From positions 372,001-436,000 of the forward strand of contig NZ_CP009517.1 of assembly GCF_000970305.1 (NCBI RefSeq): a stretch of 64,000 bases of DNA. Direction: 5' to 3'. The position numbers and the translations under genes were made by a program. Positions 8,745 to 17,254 of this stretch are shown one piece after another. The notes below the pieces were generated by a model. That model was not told the DNA's origin, did no database searches, and was given only the letters and a program-made list of their open reading frames with translations. This DNA is from Methanosarcina barkeri 3 (GTDB lineage: Archaea; Halobacteriota; Methanosarcinia; Methanosarcinales; Methanosarcinaceae). The first letter of the stretch is position 1; every line of letters starts with the position of its first letter.

Positions 8745-9626
8745 GTGATGACTTCGAACGAGTGGTACAATACAGGTGTTGCACTCCATGAACTTGGACG
8801 ATTTACAGAAGCTCTGGATGCATACAACAAAGCTCTGGAAATAAGCCCTGACAATGCAAAAATCCTTTTTAGCAAAGGAATGGTTCTTAAAAGCCTTTTC
8901 AGATATGAAGAATCTCTTGATTCCCTAAACCGGTCTCTTCAGATCAACCCTTCGGACGCAAAGACATGGTATTCCAAAGGAGAACTGCTTATAAGTCTTA
9001 TGCAGTATAGAGAAGCTCTGGAAGCATACTACCGGGCTATTTATCTTGCTCCTGAAGACCCTGAAGTCTGGTACAGACGAGGAATGGCTCTGAGGGAAAT
9101 GAAGGCATATGAAGAAGCTATGGATGACTTTGAGAAAGCTATTCACCTTTATGAAAAGAATTACGATCTGGGCTCCATGAGCGCAAGTGAATGGTGCAAA
9201 AAAGGTATGGGACTCTGCAAAATAAAAAGTTATGAAGAAGCCATCAGCGCTTTTAATAGAGCTCTTGAGTTAAACCCTGCTAACGGGAAAGCCCTTTATA
9301 ACAAGGGTGTGGCTCTCCGCTGGCTTGGAAAACACGAAGATGCGAGAATTTATATTGAAAAAGCTGTGGAGATTTTTGACACCAAGATAAAGACAAACCC
9401 GGACAATGCAAGGTTCTGGTACAATAAGGGAATTGCCCTGAGAGACCTGGAAAAATACAAAGATGCACTTCAAGCTTTTGAGAGGGCTATCGAGATCAAT
9501 CCAAGTTTTACAAAAGCCTGGATTGGTAAAGGTATCGTGTACGACAGGATTAAGAAACACCAGAAAGCAATTGAGGCTTACGAGAGAGCAGTAGATATAA
9601 ACCCGATATATTCCGATCTTCTTTAA
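8745..9626 (+). CDS. Tetratricopeptide-repeat protein
   Basis: 293 residues, almost entirely 34-residue TPR units with the W/Y-x2-G-x3-A-x7-A-x5-A pattern, for example WYNTGVALHELGRFTEALDAYN and WYSKGELLISLMQYREALEAYY. Two units carry short insertions (LYEKNYDLGSMSASEW and IFDTKIKTNPDNARFW). There is no signal peptide or transmembrane segment, so it is a cytosolic scaffold for protein-protein contacts; the partner is unknown. A second, longer TPR protein lies at 14494. The start is the ATG after GGTTGAGTG. Confidence 0.88.
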   Translation: MMTSNEWYNTGVALHELGRFTEALDAYNKALEISPDNAKILFSKGMVLKSLFRYEESLDSLNRSLQINPSDAKTWYSKGELLISLMQYREALEAYYRAIYLAPEDPEVWYRRGMALREMKAYEEAMDDFEKAIHLYEKNYDLGSMSASEWCKKGMGLCKIKSYEEAISAFNRALELNPANGKALYNKGVALRWLGKHEDARIYIEKAVEIFDTKIKTNPDNARFWYNKGIALRDLEKYKDALQAFERAIEINPSFTKAWIGKGIVYDRIKKHQKAIEAYERAVDINPIYSDLL

Positions 9627-9829
9627 AGTAACCAGACCTCAGGTTTTTCCATATGAATCAAAGACCCAGAGCTAGAAGATGCCGTTAGTTGAAATTCCTT
9701 TCCGGAATCTTCAGGACTGGCGGCCAGAAGTTTTTCTTTTCTCTAAAGGTTTTTTTCATTTCTCCAAAAATTTACTTTTCTCCTGGTGCATCCGGCTTGC
9801 AGGTGTACAGCTTACAGGTTTATGGGATA

Positions 9830-9907
9830 CTGTCAAGTCTATGCTTGTTAAGGAATTTTCCAGCTACGATTGAACCTATAAGTGTTCATTCCTTGCCAAC
9901 TTGACAG
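9830..9907 (+). repeat. Hairpin repeat, copy A
   Basis: CTGTCAAGT (9830-9838) and ACTTGACAG (9899-9907) form inverted ends around a core reading TTTTCCAGCTAC and TTGAACCTATAA. The same core and ends recur at 11661-11748 (B), 11837-11912 (C, degraded) and, on the opposite strand, 36982-37056 (D). Copy A lies just past the 3' end of the HTH-array gene. The rest of 9627-9968 has no other feature I can support. Confidence 0.65.
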
Positions 9908-9968
9908 AATCCTATAATCTTAATGGACAAAATATAATTCGGTCGTTCTATAGCAATAACAAAAATAG

Positions 9969-11567
9969 TTACTTAATCTCTTTTCCAAGATAGTTTTCAA
10001 GGAATTCTGTATCGTAGAAAAGTGATTCCGAGTCAATTCGAGCCGGTTTTTTTTCTTTGAGGTTTGACAACTCAATATTGTGAGCATCAGTAACCATATC
10101 ATCATAGTCATTTGCAGGCAGTTTGTGGCTTTGACGCCATTTAGTAACATCGTGTTTCCTAACTTTGAGTATTTCGGCAATTTTACTATCCGATAATTTT
10201 AAATCATACAATTCACGCATTTTCCAGTGTCTTTTTCCACTGTTTGATGCAAGCCCGAGATAATGGCGTATTCTGAAGACAGCTGATTGAGAAATGCCTA
10301 TAGTTCTACCAATTTCGACATCGTTCATACCTTTCAGATATAGACGTTTAAACTCTTCAATATCAATGTTTTTTCGTCTAATCTGTCTTGGCTTTTGCCT
10401 GTATAGCCCTAAATTTCGGCGACGATTTGAGATTGTCCTTTCAGAAACATCAAAATATTTTGCAATCTCTGCATCACTAAAACCTTTAGTAAAAAGTTGT
10501 TTAAGTATATCTTTATTTGTTTTTTCCGTTGTGAATGTAAACACAATCGTGTTTTTCTTAATCTCCTTTTCCACAAAGTTTTCAATAGTTCCCGGATCAT
10601 AAGTAGATGACTCTGAGTTTGGTTGGATAGTTTCATTTTCATTAACATTTGACAACTTGGCTTCAAGAACAACACTAAGTGCACTATTCGACTTGTTTGG
10701 AGGAAGTCCGTGGTTTCGACGCCATGCAGCAACACTTTTCTTTTTTCCTTTTATTATTTTTGCGATTTGCCTGTCAGACATTCCTGCATTGTATAATTCT
10801 CTTTTCTTCTCGTTATGCCTTCCTTGATTGGGTGCAAGCGCAAAATGATGACGTATTTCTCTTATTAATTCACAATTTTGTATGCCAAGTGCTTCGGCTA
10901 TCCTTACATCACTCATGCCTTCAGCATATAGCTTTTTGAAATCATCTATATTTATGTTCTCAAACCAGGTTTGTTTCTGGCGTCGAAACAAACCCACATC
11001 ACGGCGTCTTTCATAAATAGTATGAGCACTAACACCGAAAATAGCTCCAATTTCCTTATCAGTAAGTCCTATGGTCAGGTAACGTATTAACTCCTCAGTG
11101 TTAACGTGTTTCCTACTTAATGGCTGTGGAGGTAACCCTAAATCGTGACGGATTTTCCTTGCTGTGTCAATGCATATGCCAAGAGAATTTCCTATCTTTC
11201 TGTCACTTAAACCTTCAGAATAAAGTTGCTTGAATTTTTCGATGTTATCAACTGTTTTTTCCCACTTCTTCCATCTTAATAAACCTAAACTTTGGCGATG
11301 TTTGAAGATTATATTATCACTTACGCCAAAAAATTTGCCAATTTCCTTGTCGTTAAGACCTTTTTCGAAAAGCTTTTTGAGTTCTTCATGGTCTATGATT
11401 ACTGCTACTGCAGTGTGACCACTGATTAGTGGCGACAACCCTAATTTACAGCGTATATTGCGTGCAGTAGCTTGAGAAAAGCCAAGATTATTAGCGATTT
11501 CTTTATCGGTCATTCCATTATCATGGAGTTTTTTGAATTCTTCCATATCGACGTTTAGTTTTCTCAA
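9969..11567 (-). CDS. Nine-unit helix-turn-helix array protein
   Basis: About 532 residues built almost only from about 38-residue units with the pattern FKKLY-x2-GMSD-x2-IA-x2-LG-(V/I)S-x3-(I/V)-x4-R-x2-LGL, the recognition-helix layout of Hin/resolvase-type HTHs. Counting from the upstream GTG, units lie near residues 9-47, 62-99, 111-148, 159-197, 209-247, 256-292, 354-392, 405-443 and 452-487. Units 4-5-6 plus linker and 7-8-9 plus linker are a duplication: the linkers share SES, YD, an EN(F/Y) and KEIK. No catalytic domain is visible. The GTG at 11576 overlaps GGAGGT, so I prefer the TTG at 11567 (7-nt spacing). Multi-site DNA binding is inferred. Confidence 0.8.
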   Translation of the reverse strand: MRKLNVDMEEFKKLHDNGMTDKEIANNLGFSQATARNIRCKLGLSPLISGHTAVAVIIDHEELKKLFEKGLNDKEIGKFFGVSDNIIFKHRQSLGLLRWKKWEKTVDNIEKFKQLYSEGLSDRKIGNSLGICIDTARKIRHDLGLPPQPLSRKHVNTEELIRYLTIGLTDKEIGAIFGVSAHTIYERRRDVGLFRRQKQTWFENINIDDFKKLYAEGMSDVRIAEALGIQNCELIREIRHHFALAPNQGRHNEKKRELYNAGMSDRQIAKIIKGKKKSVAAWRRNHGLPPNKSNSALSVVLEAKLSNVNENETIQPNSESSTYDPGTIENFVEKEIKKNTIVFTFTTEKTNKDILKQLFTKGFSDAEIAKYFDVSERTISNRRRNLGLYRQKPRQIRRKNIDIEEFKRLYLKGMNDVEIGRTIGISQSAVFRIRHYLGLASNSGKRHWKMRELYDLKLSDSKIAEILKVRKHDVTKWRQSHKLPANDYDDMVTDAHNIELSNLKEKKPARIDSESLFYDTEFLENYLGKEIK

Positions 11568-11660
11568 TCTGCACACCTCCGAAAACGAGTGACCATTTGC
11601 ATGGAAAAATCGGTCGTAGGAGTGAGGCTCAAAGCAGATTTCCTCTTATGGTTGGTGTAA

Positions 11661-11748
11661 CGATTCTGTCAAGGTGACGAGAGTTAAGAAATTTTCAACT
11701 GCTATTAAGCCTATAAAATGACCAACTCTCGTCACCTTGACAGAATCG
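11661..11748 (+). repeat. Hairpin repeat, copy B, with perfect 25-bp arms
   Basis: Arms 11661-11685 and 11724-11748 are exact reverse complements (CGATTCTGTCAAGG at the outer end) around a 38-nt loop containing TTTTCAACTGC and CCTATAAAATG. It lies about 90 bp upstream of the HTH-array start and has the same loop core as copy A beyond the gene's 3' end. If transcribed it would be a very stable stem. Confidence 0.8.
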
Positions 11749-11836
11749 ATATACAAATTATTTATATTATATGTTAGGAAATCTACTTCCTTTTTCTGAC
11801 ATATTCATATAAAAGTTTATCTATTACTGGTTATAT

Positions 11837-11912
11837 CGATCTGGTGAGGAATCAGAATTTCAGTTACTACTGAATCTATAAAATATCCAATCCTTGTCAA
11901 CTTGGTAAAGCA
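11837..11912 (+). repeat. Hairpin repeat, copy C (degraded)
   Basis: The core GAATTTCAGTTACTAC, then TGAATCTATAAAATATCC and CTTGTCAACTTGG, aligns with copies A and B, but the left arm no longer pairs well. It is probably an older copy. Confidence 0.5.
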
Positions 11913-11983
11913 CGATTTAGGGTTTCTACAAAGTTAAGTTTTGCAAAGCAAATCCTTAACATTTCAGGAAAATATCTGATTTT

Positions 11984-12178
11984 GTAACTATTCAGCCAGT
12001 TTAAAAACGTCCGTTGATATCGATTCTAACGGAATATAAATATCTAATAAATAACTCACATGCGATGAAAAAACACAGTCAATTACCGATAATCAGAAAA
12101 ATCCATTTGCAGAAATTTATCTGTCGAGTATTAATAAATGTGTTTATTGATGCTGTTTTACGTAGACTGAAAAGTTAC
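11984..12178 (-). mobile_element. MITE-like element, old copy (195 bp)
   Basis: The left end GTAACTATTCAGCC (11984-11997) is identical to the terminal repeat of the element at 36672-36868. The right end GACTGAAAAGTTAC (12165-12178) differs from its complement at two positions. Internal segments such as TATTGATGCTGTTTTA match the other copy in reverse orientation. I find no clear target duplication here, as expected for an old insertion. The frame at 12014-12211 overlaps it and is not a real gene. The rest of 11749-12521 is AT-rich spacer. Confidence 0.65.
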
Positions 12179-12521
12179 TTAACTTTTAAAAATTGTTCAT
12201 CTCTTCAATGATATAGCTACGGTGTTATATATGACATTTTTTACCTAACTTTAATTTCATACAGTTAAATAGGTCGCTAAATTATACAATTATAAATATT
12301 TAAATGTTGTTTACTGAAAAAATATTTTACTCGTGGATATTATTTGTTCAGAACCATTTTTTCATATAATTAACTATAAATAAATTTAGTAACTATTCTA
12401 GTTTGTAAACTAAAGGATATAGTCAAGTTTACTGGAGTTAGGCATTTCTTAGATTCAGATGCAGTTGTAAAAGTATGTTAATCTTAGTAAACTTTACTGA
12501 ATCATTTGGAGACATATCTAT

Positions 12522-13181
12522 ATGAAAAATAACTTACTTGAAAAAGGTGCAATTGTTCAGAGAGACCGTGAAACCTATGCAATAGCTCCCCATATTCCAG
12601 GAGGTGTTGTAGATCCTGCAACCCTCAGGAAGATTGCTGATGTCGCTGAAAAATATGGAGCAGCTGCTCTCAAAATAACTTCTGCCCAAAGGATTGCAAT
12701 AGTGGGTTTGAAAGAAGAAGATCTTGATAATATATGGGCTGATCTTGGGATCAAACCAGGGGCGGCTGTAGGACTATGTGTAAGAAGTATAAAGATTTGT
12801 CCAGGTACGACTTTTTGTAAGCAAGCAAAGCAAGATTCTTTAGGGCTTGGTCTGAAACTCGATGAGAAATATCACGGAATGCCTATGCCTTCCAAACTAA
12901 AAATAGGCGTCTCGGGATGCTCAAACTCCTGTTCTGAATCAGCTATTAAAGACATTGGAGTAATCGGTACTTCCAAAGGATATACTCTAATGGTTGGCGG
13001 TGCCGTGGCTGCATCTCCAAGACTTGCTGACGTTGTAGCAAAGGAATTATCTGAAGAAAAAGTTCTTGAGACTATTGATAGGATAATTGATTACTATAAA
13101 AATTCAGGTACTAAAAAGAGACTTGGTAAACACATTGAAGACATTGGCCTTGAGAATTTCAAAGCTCAAGTCGGGCTATAA
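12522..13181 (+). CDS. Small Dsr-like siroheme/[4Fe-4S] protein (nitrite/sulfite reductase family)
   Basis: 219 residues with a ferredoxin-like half domain (residues 1-80) and the coupled siroheme-iron-sulfur signature: C93-x5-C99 (KICPGTTFCK) and C133-x3-C137 (GCSNSCSES). This is the compact dissimilatory-sulfite-reductase-like group known from methanogens, much shorter than full assimilatory enzymes or Fsr. It could reduce sulfite or nitrite, or act on another small molecule; the in vivo substrate is not known to me. It stands alone after 950 bp of repeat-rich spacer. The ATG has GGAGACAT about 10 nt upstream. Confidence 0.85.
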   Translation: MKNNLLEKGAIVQRDRETYAIAPHIPGGVVDPATLRKIADVAEKYGAAALKITSAQRIAIVGLKEEDLDNIWADLGIKPGAAVGLCVRSIKICPGTTFCKQAKQDSLGLGLKLDEKYHGMPMPSKLKIGVSGCSNSCSESAIKDIGVIGTSKGYTLMVGGAVAASPRLADVVAKELSEEKVLETIDRIIDYYKNSGTKKRLGKHIEDIGLENFKAQVGL

Positions 13182-13282
13182 GATTGTAGTGCAAAAAGCG
13201 GAAAAGTATAATTTTGCATTAATTCCTTGAAAGTGAAGTTCACTTGTGACAGCAAATAAAGAAAAGGATATAGCATCAAGCC

Positions 13283-13340
13283 AATTTTACAGAACTGTCG
13301 GTGCACTAGATCACGTAGTACGCCAATTTTCTGTAAAATT
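13283..13340. terminator. 12-bp inverted repeat after the Dsr-like gene
   Basis: AATTTTACAGAA (13283-13294) and TTCTGTAAAATT (13329-13340) are perfect complements with a 34-nt loop. It lies 100 bp past the stop and may act as a 3' structure. No U-run is obvious, so the terminator role is tentative. Confidence 0.35.
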
Positions 13341-13410
13341 ATAACTCTTAATAAGTTAGTGGTTTGGGAATCCAGTATTAAGAGAACTGAGTTGTGCTAA
13401 GTATACAAAG

Positions 13411-13500
13411 TTTTAGTTTGAATTTACAGAAATTCGGAACGATTTTAGCTTGAACTACAGAAACCCGGAACGATTTTAATTTGAATTTACAAAAGTTCGT
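13411..13500. repeat. Tandem repeat of about 32 bp, nearly three copies
   Basis: Units begin TTTTAGTTTGAATTTACAG and end CGGAACGA; the second and third copies diverge slightly. They fill the spacer before the HAD gene's 3' end. Confidence 0.7.
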
Positions 13501-13516
13501 CATATTGTCCGATATT

Positions 13517-14224
13517 TTAGTGAAATAAATCAAGCATATCCGAAAATTTATCTAGCCTGAAATCGAAGCATTGATCAGTCTCTCCTTCGGTTCTCCAGTC
13601 TCCATAGGAAGCATAAGCTGTTCTCAATCCAAGTTTGCGAGCGGGCACTATATCTCTTTTGATATTATCTCCGACTACCAGGGTTTCTCCGGGTTTTATC
13701 CCAAGCATCTCAAGCGCGAAAAGAAAATGTGCCGGATCTGGTTTTTTTGTACCTGTTGTGTCCGTAGCCACGATAAGATCAAAGTAATTAAGAAGCCCGA
13801 CTCTTGTAAGCCTTGCGAGAGCATGATTACTATCGGCATCAGTTATAATCACAAGCTTTAAGCCTAATTTTTTAAGCTTATCAAGAGTATCCGTTACAGC
13901 TGGATAGAGTTCTAAATTTTGCAATTTTTCCCGTTCATAGATCTCACAGCACTTTCTGTAGTCTTGAGCTGTAAAAATATTTCTCTCCTGCATGTAGTCC
14001 TGAATGTTTTCGTAATCCTCAAAACCGTAAACTCCTCTCAGAAAATACCTGAAAAGTACCGAAGGTTCCTCGGTAACATTTTCCTTCCAAATAAAAGAGA
14101 GAATCTCTCTGCAAGCTTCCAGTTTTGCGGCTACGAAATCAAAAAGAGTGTTATCCATATCAAAAAGCACTGCTTTCAGACCTCCAGGATAAATTTGCTC
14201 CGGATCTTTCTGAATTGTATTCAT
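13517..14224 (-). CDS. HAD-superfamily phosphatase (subfamily I)
   Basis: The catalytic motif DMDNT has the nucleophile Asp and acid/base Asp at residues 22 and 24 from the ATG. Motif II is VIITDAD, the motif III Lys is in GTKKPDPAHF, and motif IV is VVGDNIKRDIVPARKLG, with an alpha-helical cap between motifs I and II. Such proteins hydrolyse phosphate monoesters; the substrate is unknown. The frame is open to a TTG at 14239, but the ATG at 14224 gives the normal N-terminus. Its leader contains one arm of the 30-bp inverted repeat shared with the divergent TPR gene. Confidence 0.82.
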   Translation of the reverse strand: MNTIQKDPEQIYPGGLKAVLFDMDNTLFDFVAAKLEACREILSFIWKENVTEEPSVLFRYFLRGVYGFEDYENIQDYMQERNIFTAQDYRKCCEIYEREKLQNLELYPAVTDTLDKLKKLGLKLVIITDADSNHALARLTRVGLLNYFDLIVATDTTGTKKPDPAHFLFALEMLGIKPGETLVVGDNIKRDIVPARKLGLRTAYASYGDWRTEGETDQCFDFRLDKFSDMLDLFH

Positions 14225-14234
14225 GTTTTTCCCA

Positions 14235-14493
14235 ATCAAAATTTCCTGCTCTGCCTTTTATAATCTTCCATTTCTTGGAGCCTGCTGCTTTTTTTTAAAT
14301 TATGTAAATTTGTTTTTTCTTCTTCTGCTCTTCTTTCCGGAACTTTTCTCAGAGCCTTTCGGGGAGAGGCTATAAAAGCCATAAAGAACAGATGTATAGA
14401 TCATAAACGAACAACGAATTTAAGTAAATACCGAACGCGGACATTTAAGAATCCGCAGGATATATTATAAAAGGCAGAGCAGGAAATTTTGAT
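14235..14493. promoter_or_regulatory. Divergent promoter region with a perfect 30-bp inverted repeat
   Basis: Arm 14235-14264 is the exact reverse complement of 14464-14493. Each arm, read toward its own gene, gives TTATAAAAGGCAGAGC followed by AGGAAATTTTGAT. It therefore combines an AT-rich box and an AGGA ribosome-binding site. On the right the ATG follows directly; on the left the HAD reading frame begins within or just beyond the arm. The 199-bp interval between them is not symmetric. Confidence 0.75.
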
Positions 14494-15684
14494 ATGAGTT
14501 CCGACGAACCAAAAGACAAAGCCTTCAGAGGGGAAGGCGGGAAAGAAAAATCCGAAGAAAAGACTGTTTCCGAAGACATGTATATTTTGAGTGATTCGGG
14601 GGACATAGGTAAGCAGGAAGTCAGTGATGAGTTTCTGGCAGCCGAACTTAATGAGTACGGACTTGACCTTCTCAGAAGCGGTAAGCTTAAAGAGGCAGTT
14701 GTGGCCCTTGATAAGGCAATCGAGAAGGATCCAGAGAATATAAATCTATTAAATAATAAGGCTCAGGTTCTTGAAACCCTTGGAAAATACGAGGAAGCTC
14801 TTGAGCTTTATGATAAAGCTATCAAAATTGATTCTGAAGATCCAGATCTCTGGAACAATATGGCTTTCTCCTTATCCCAGGTTGGTAAGTATGAAGAAGC
14901 TGTTAAAGCTTATGAAAAAGCCCTTGAGCTCAGACCTGACTATCCCAACGCATGGTATGGAAAGGCCCTTAACCTGAGTCAGGCAGGAGATTATGAGGCT
15001 GCTATAAAAGCTTATGAAAAAGTCCTTGGCGAGAATCCTGATTATAAAGAAGCCTGGGTAGGAAAAGGTATAGCTTTGGGGCAAATTGGCAACTATGATG
15101 AAGCAATTCTAGCGTACGATAAGGCAATTGAACTTGATCCCGGTTTTGTCGAGGCCTGGCAATATAAAGGTGTGGATCTGGACAGCCTTGGAAGTTACAG
15201 ACAGGCCTTAAAAGCTTATCAAAAAGCTGTAGAGCTGGATCCTGAGAACGATGACGCCTGGAACAACATGGGTATAGACCTAGAAAACCTCGAAAAGTAC
15301 GACGAGGCAATCAAAGCCTTTGACAAAGCAATCGAAATCAATGCTGAAAATGCCGATGTCTGGTATAATAAAGGCTTTACCCTCAGCCAGGTACAGAGAT
15401 TTGAGGAAGCCGCAAAGGCGTACAGGAAAGCTACCCAGCTTGACCCTGAGTATTTAGAAGCATATTCCAGTCTAGGTTTCGTGCTTGCTCAGCTCAGACG
15501 CTTCGACGAAGCTCTGGAGATTTATGAGCAAGCACTCAAGCTTAACTTTGAAGCTGCAGACTCATGGTTTGGGAAAGCTGTCTGTCTGAGTTTCCTCGGA
15601 CGGGAAGAAGAAGCTGAAGAAGCATACAGGAAAGCTATAGAAATTGATCCCAGATATGCCGAAGTAGGGGGAGATACCCAGTAA
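14494..15684 (+). CDS. Tetratricopeptide-repeat protein with acidic N-terminal tail
   Basis: 396 residues. Residues 1-50 are charged and low-complexity (KAFRGEGGKEKSEEKTVS); the rest is about ten TPR units such as WYGKALNLSQAGDYEAAIKAYE and WNNMGIDLENLEKYDEAIKAFD. There is no signal peptide or membrane span, so it is a cytosolic scaffold protein with unknown partners. The repeats are more regular than in the TPR protein at 8745. AGGA about 9 nt before the ATG lies within the inverted leader shared with the HAD gene, suggesting joint control. Confidence 0.88.
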   Translation: MSSDEPKDKAFRGEGGKEKSEEKTVSEDMYILSDSGDIGKQEVSDEFLAAELNEYGLDLLRSGKLKEAVVALDKAIEKDPENINLLNNKAQVLETLGKYEEALELYDKAIKIDSEDPDLWNNMAFSLSQVGKYEEAVKAYEKALELRPDYPNAWYGKALNLSQAGDYEAAIKAYEKVLGENPDYKEAWVGKGIALGQIGNYDEAILAYDKAIELDPGFVEAWQYKGVDLDSLGSYRQALKAYQKAVELDPENDDAWNNMGIDLENLEKYDEAIKAFDKAIEINAENADVWYNKGFTLSQVQRFEEAAKAYRKATQLDPEYLEAYSSLGFVLAQLRRFDEALEIYEQALKLNFEAADSWFGKAVCLSFLGREEEAEEAYRKAIEIDPRYAEVGGDTQ

Positions 15685-16230
15685 TCGAATTTTTACATAA
15701 CGACCTGATTTTGTTCAATATCCTAACATTATTCAGCGTTTACTTTTTTAAGATCCTTGAATTTTATTTTTTAGGTCAAATGACATAAGGGGAAAGGCTT
15801 GGCACTAAAATAGAAACCCTGTCACAATAAAAGAAATCATATTCAACTCGTCGCCTTTTGGAGCAGGAAGAAAAAGAGGACATATGATGCAGGTAATCGG
15901 AACAATGCGCTGCTGTATGAATGTTACCTCATTTATGAGAAGGAATAGTTACGTAGCTATGAGAAAGTTCTGAGAAGCCCTGAATTTCCTTTTATAGGTT
16001 TAGTTTTTCTAGCTTATTTATAGTGAATATTCAAAGGTATTTCTATATTAAAGTGAAAACTGCAGATTTATTTTCTCATATTATCCAGGAAATATCCTTA
16101 GCAATTCATTTTATCCTTGAAAACTACTTATTTTGAATTTGTGGTCCCTAAAAATTAAACTGTTTTAAAAAAGTAATAAAACGGAGTTATCAGTAGTTTT
16201 AACTGCATTTAAAACTTTGTTGATAAAATT
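15685..16230. other. Spacer with a possible TPR remnant
   Basis: Between about 15880 and 15985 one plus frame reads NRNNALLYECYLIYEKE, a stop, then LRSYEKVLRSPE. This resembles a decayed TPR unit, fitting the intact TPR gene just upstream. The rest is AT-rich with nothing recognised. Confidence 0.3.
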
Positions 16231-16635
16231 TTACTCTTTTTCTGTAACTACTACAGTACCTTTCATAGAAGGATGGATCGAACATTTATAATTATAGGTT
16301 CCGGCGTCCGTAAACAGGAATTCATATGTGTCTCCATTCTCAAGTACCTCTGAGTCAAAAGTAGGCCCCGTAACGGTATGAGCAATTGAGTCCTTGTTCG
16401 TCCATCTTACGGTATCACCTGTCAGGATTTCTACTGACTGCGGATTAAAGGAAGAGTTCAGAATATCAACTTCAACGATCTTGCCTTCATCTACAGGTTG
16501 AGGCGTTACATCCGAAACCGGAGCTACAGGTGTTTCAACCGGAGTTACCTCAGGAGTTGCCGGTTCGTTTCCCGCACATCCTGTTGCCAGGAATATTCCA
16601 AGTAAAACTATGAAAACTGCAAGTTCTTTTCTCAT
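16231..16635 (-). CDS. Cupredoxin-domain lipoprotein
   Basis: 134 residues. A lipoprotein signal ends at the lipobox LATGC (Cys20), then comes a Thr/Pro/Val linker (residues 22-50), then a plastocyanin-like domain. All four type-1 copper ligands are visible: His86 (IAHTV), Cys118, His121 and Met124 (YKCSIHPSMKG). It should be an outward-facing, membrane-tethered blue-copper electron carrier or copper-binding protein. The redox partner is unknown. GGGGGAAA precedes the ATG, as in the two lipoprotein genes at 17255 and 18335, whose signal peptides are closely similar. Confidence 0.88.
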   Translation of the reverse strand: MRKELAVFIVLLGIFLATGCAGNEPATPEVTPVETPVAPVSDVTPQPVDEGKIVEVDILNSSFNPQSVEILTGDTVRWTNKDSIAHTVTGPTFDSEVLENGDTYEFLFTDAGTYNYKCSIHPSMKGTVVVTEKE

Positions 16636-17254
16636 TCTTTCCCCCCATAAAAAATAAGTTGCTTTATAATTAATATTTATAGTTTTATAATAGTTCCTAT
16701 CAGATTCTAAACATAATTCCTTTTAAGGCTTAACCTTTCTAATGATTCTTTGAAGATTCAGTGTTAAACAAACTTTAGAGATCTGGAGTTTCCAGGTTTA
16801 AATTTGCTTTGAATAGTGAAGTAAAGTGTGTTAAACTACCGAAAGATATTATTCTTTGAAATGTTACAAAAAAACTTCTCAAAAACAGGTTTTTAAAGGT
16901 AGACAGCATTACGTAGGTCAATAAAAAGCAGTTGAATCGACCAAAAACAGGATAGTTCTCTAAAAGCGAAGTTACTTTTAAAAGACCCTTTCTTAAAACC
17001 GATTTCCATGCAATCTATATGCCTTTTTCGATCAACGCAGCTATTATACTTTATTCAGGTATTTTTGTCTTTCTTGATATTTGTCTTGTTGCTAATTACT
17101 AAAGTGCCTGGCTACGCTTTATTGGATTTGAAGTTTATACTACACTATTAAGTGTAAAAATTTTGTATTATGGGCAGAGTCCTTATTGTTACTATTATCA
17201 CTTGATAACTCACACTGACTCAGAATTACTGGATTATCTGCCCATATGGAATAC
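16636..17254. other. Gene-free spacer
   Basis: About 620 bp of AT-rich DNA, including the promoter of the cupredoxin gene near 16660-16700. I recognise no gene or notable repeat. Confidence 0.45.

Noticed and set aside
12014-12211. 65-codon plus-strand ORF
   Set aside because: It lies mostly inside the old MITE copy and is matched only by fragmentary frames in the other copy.
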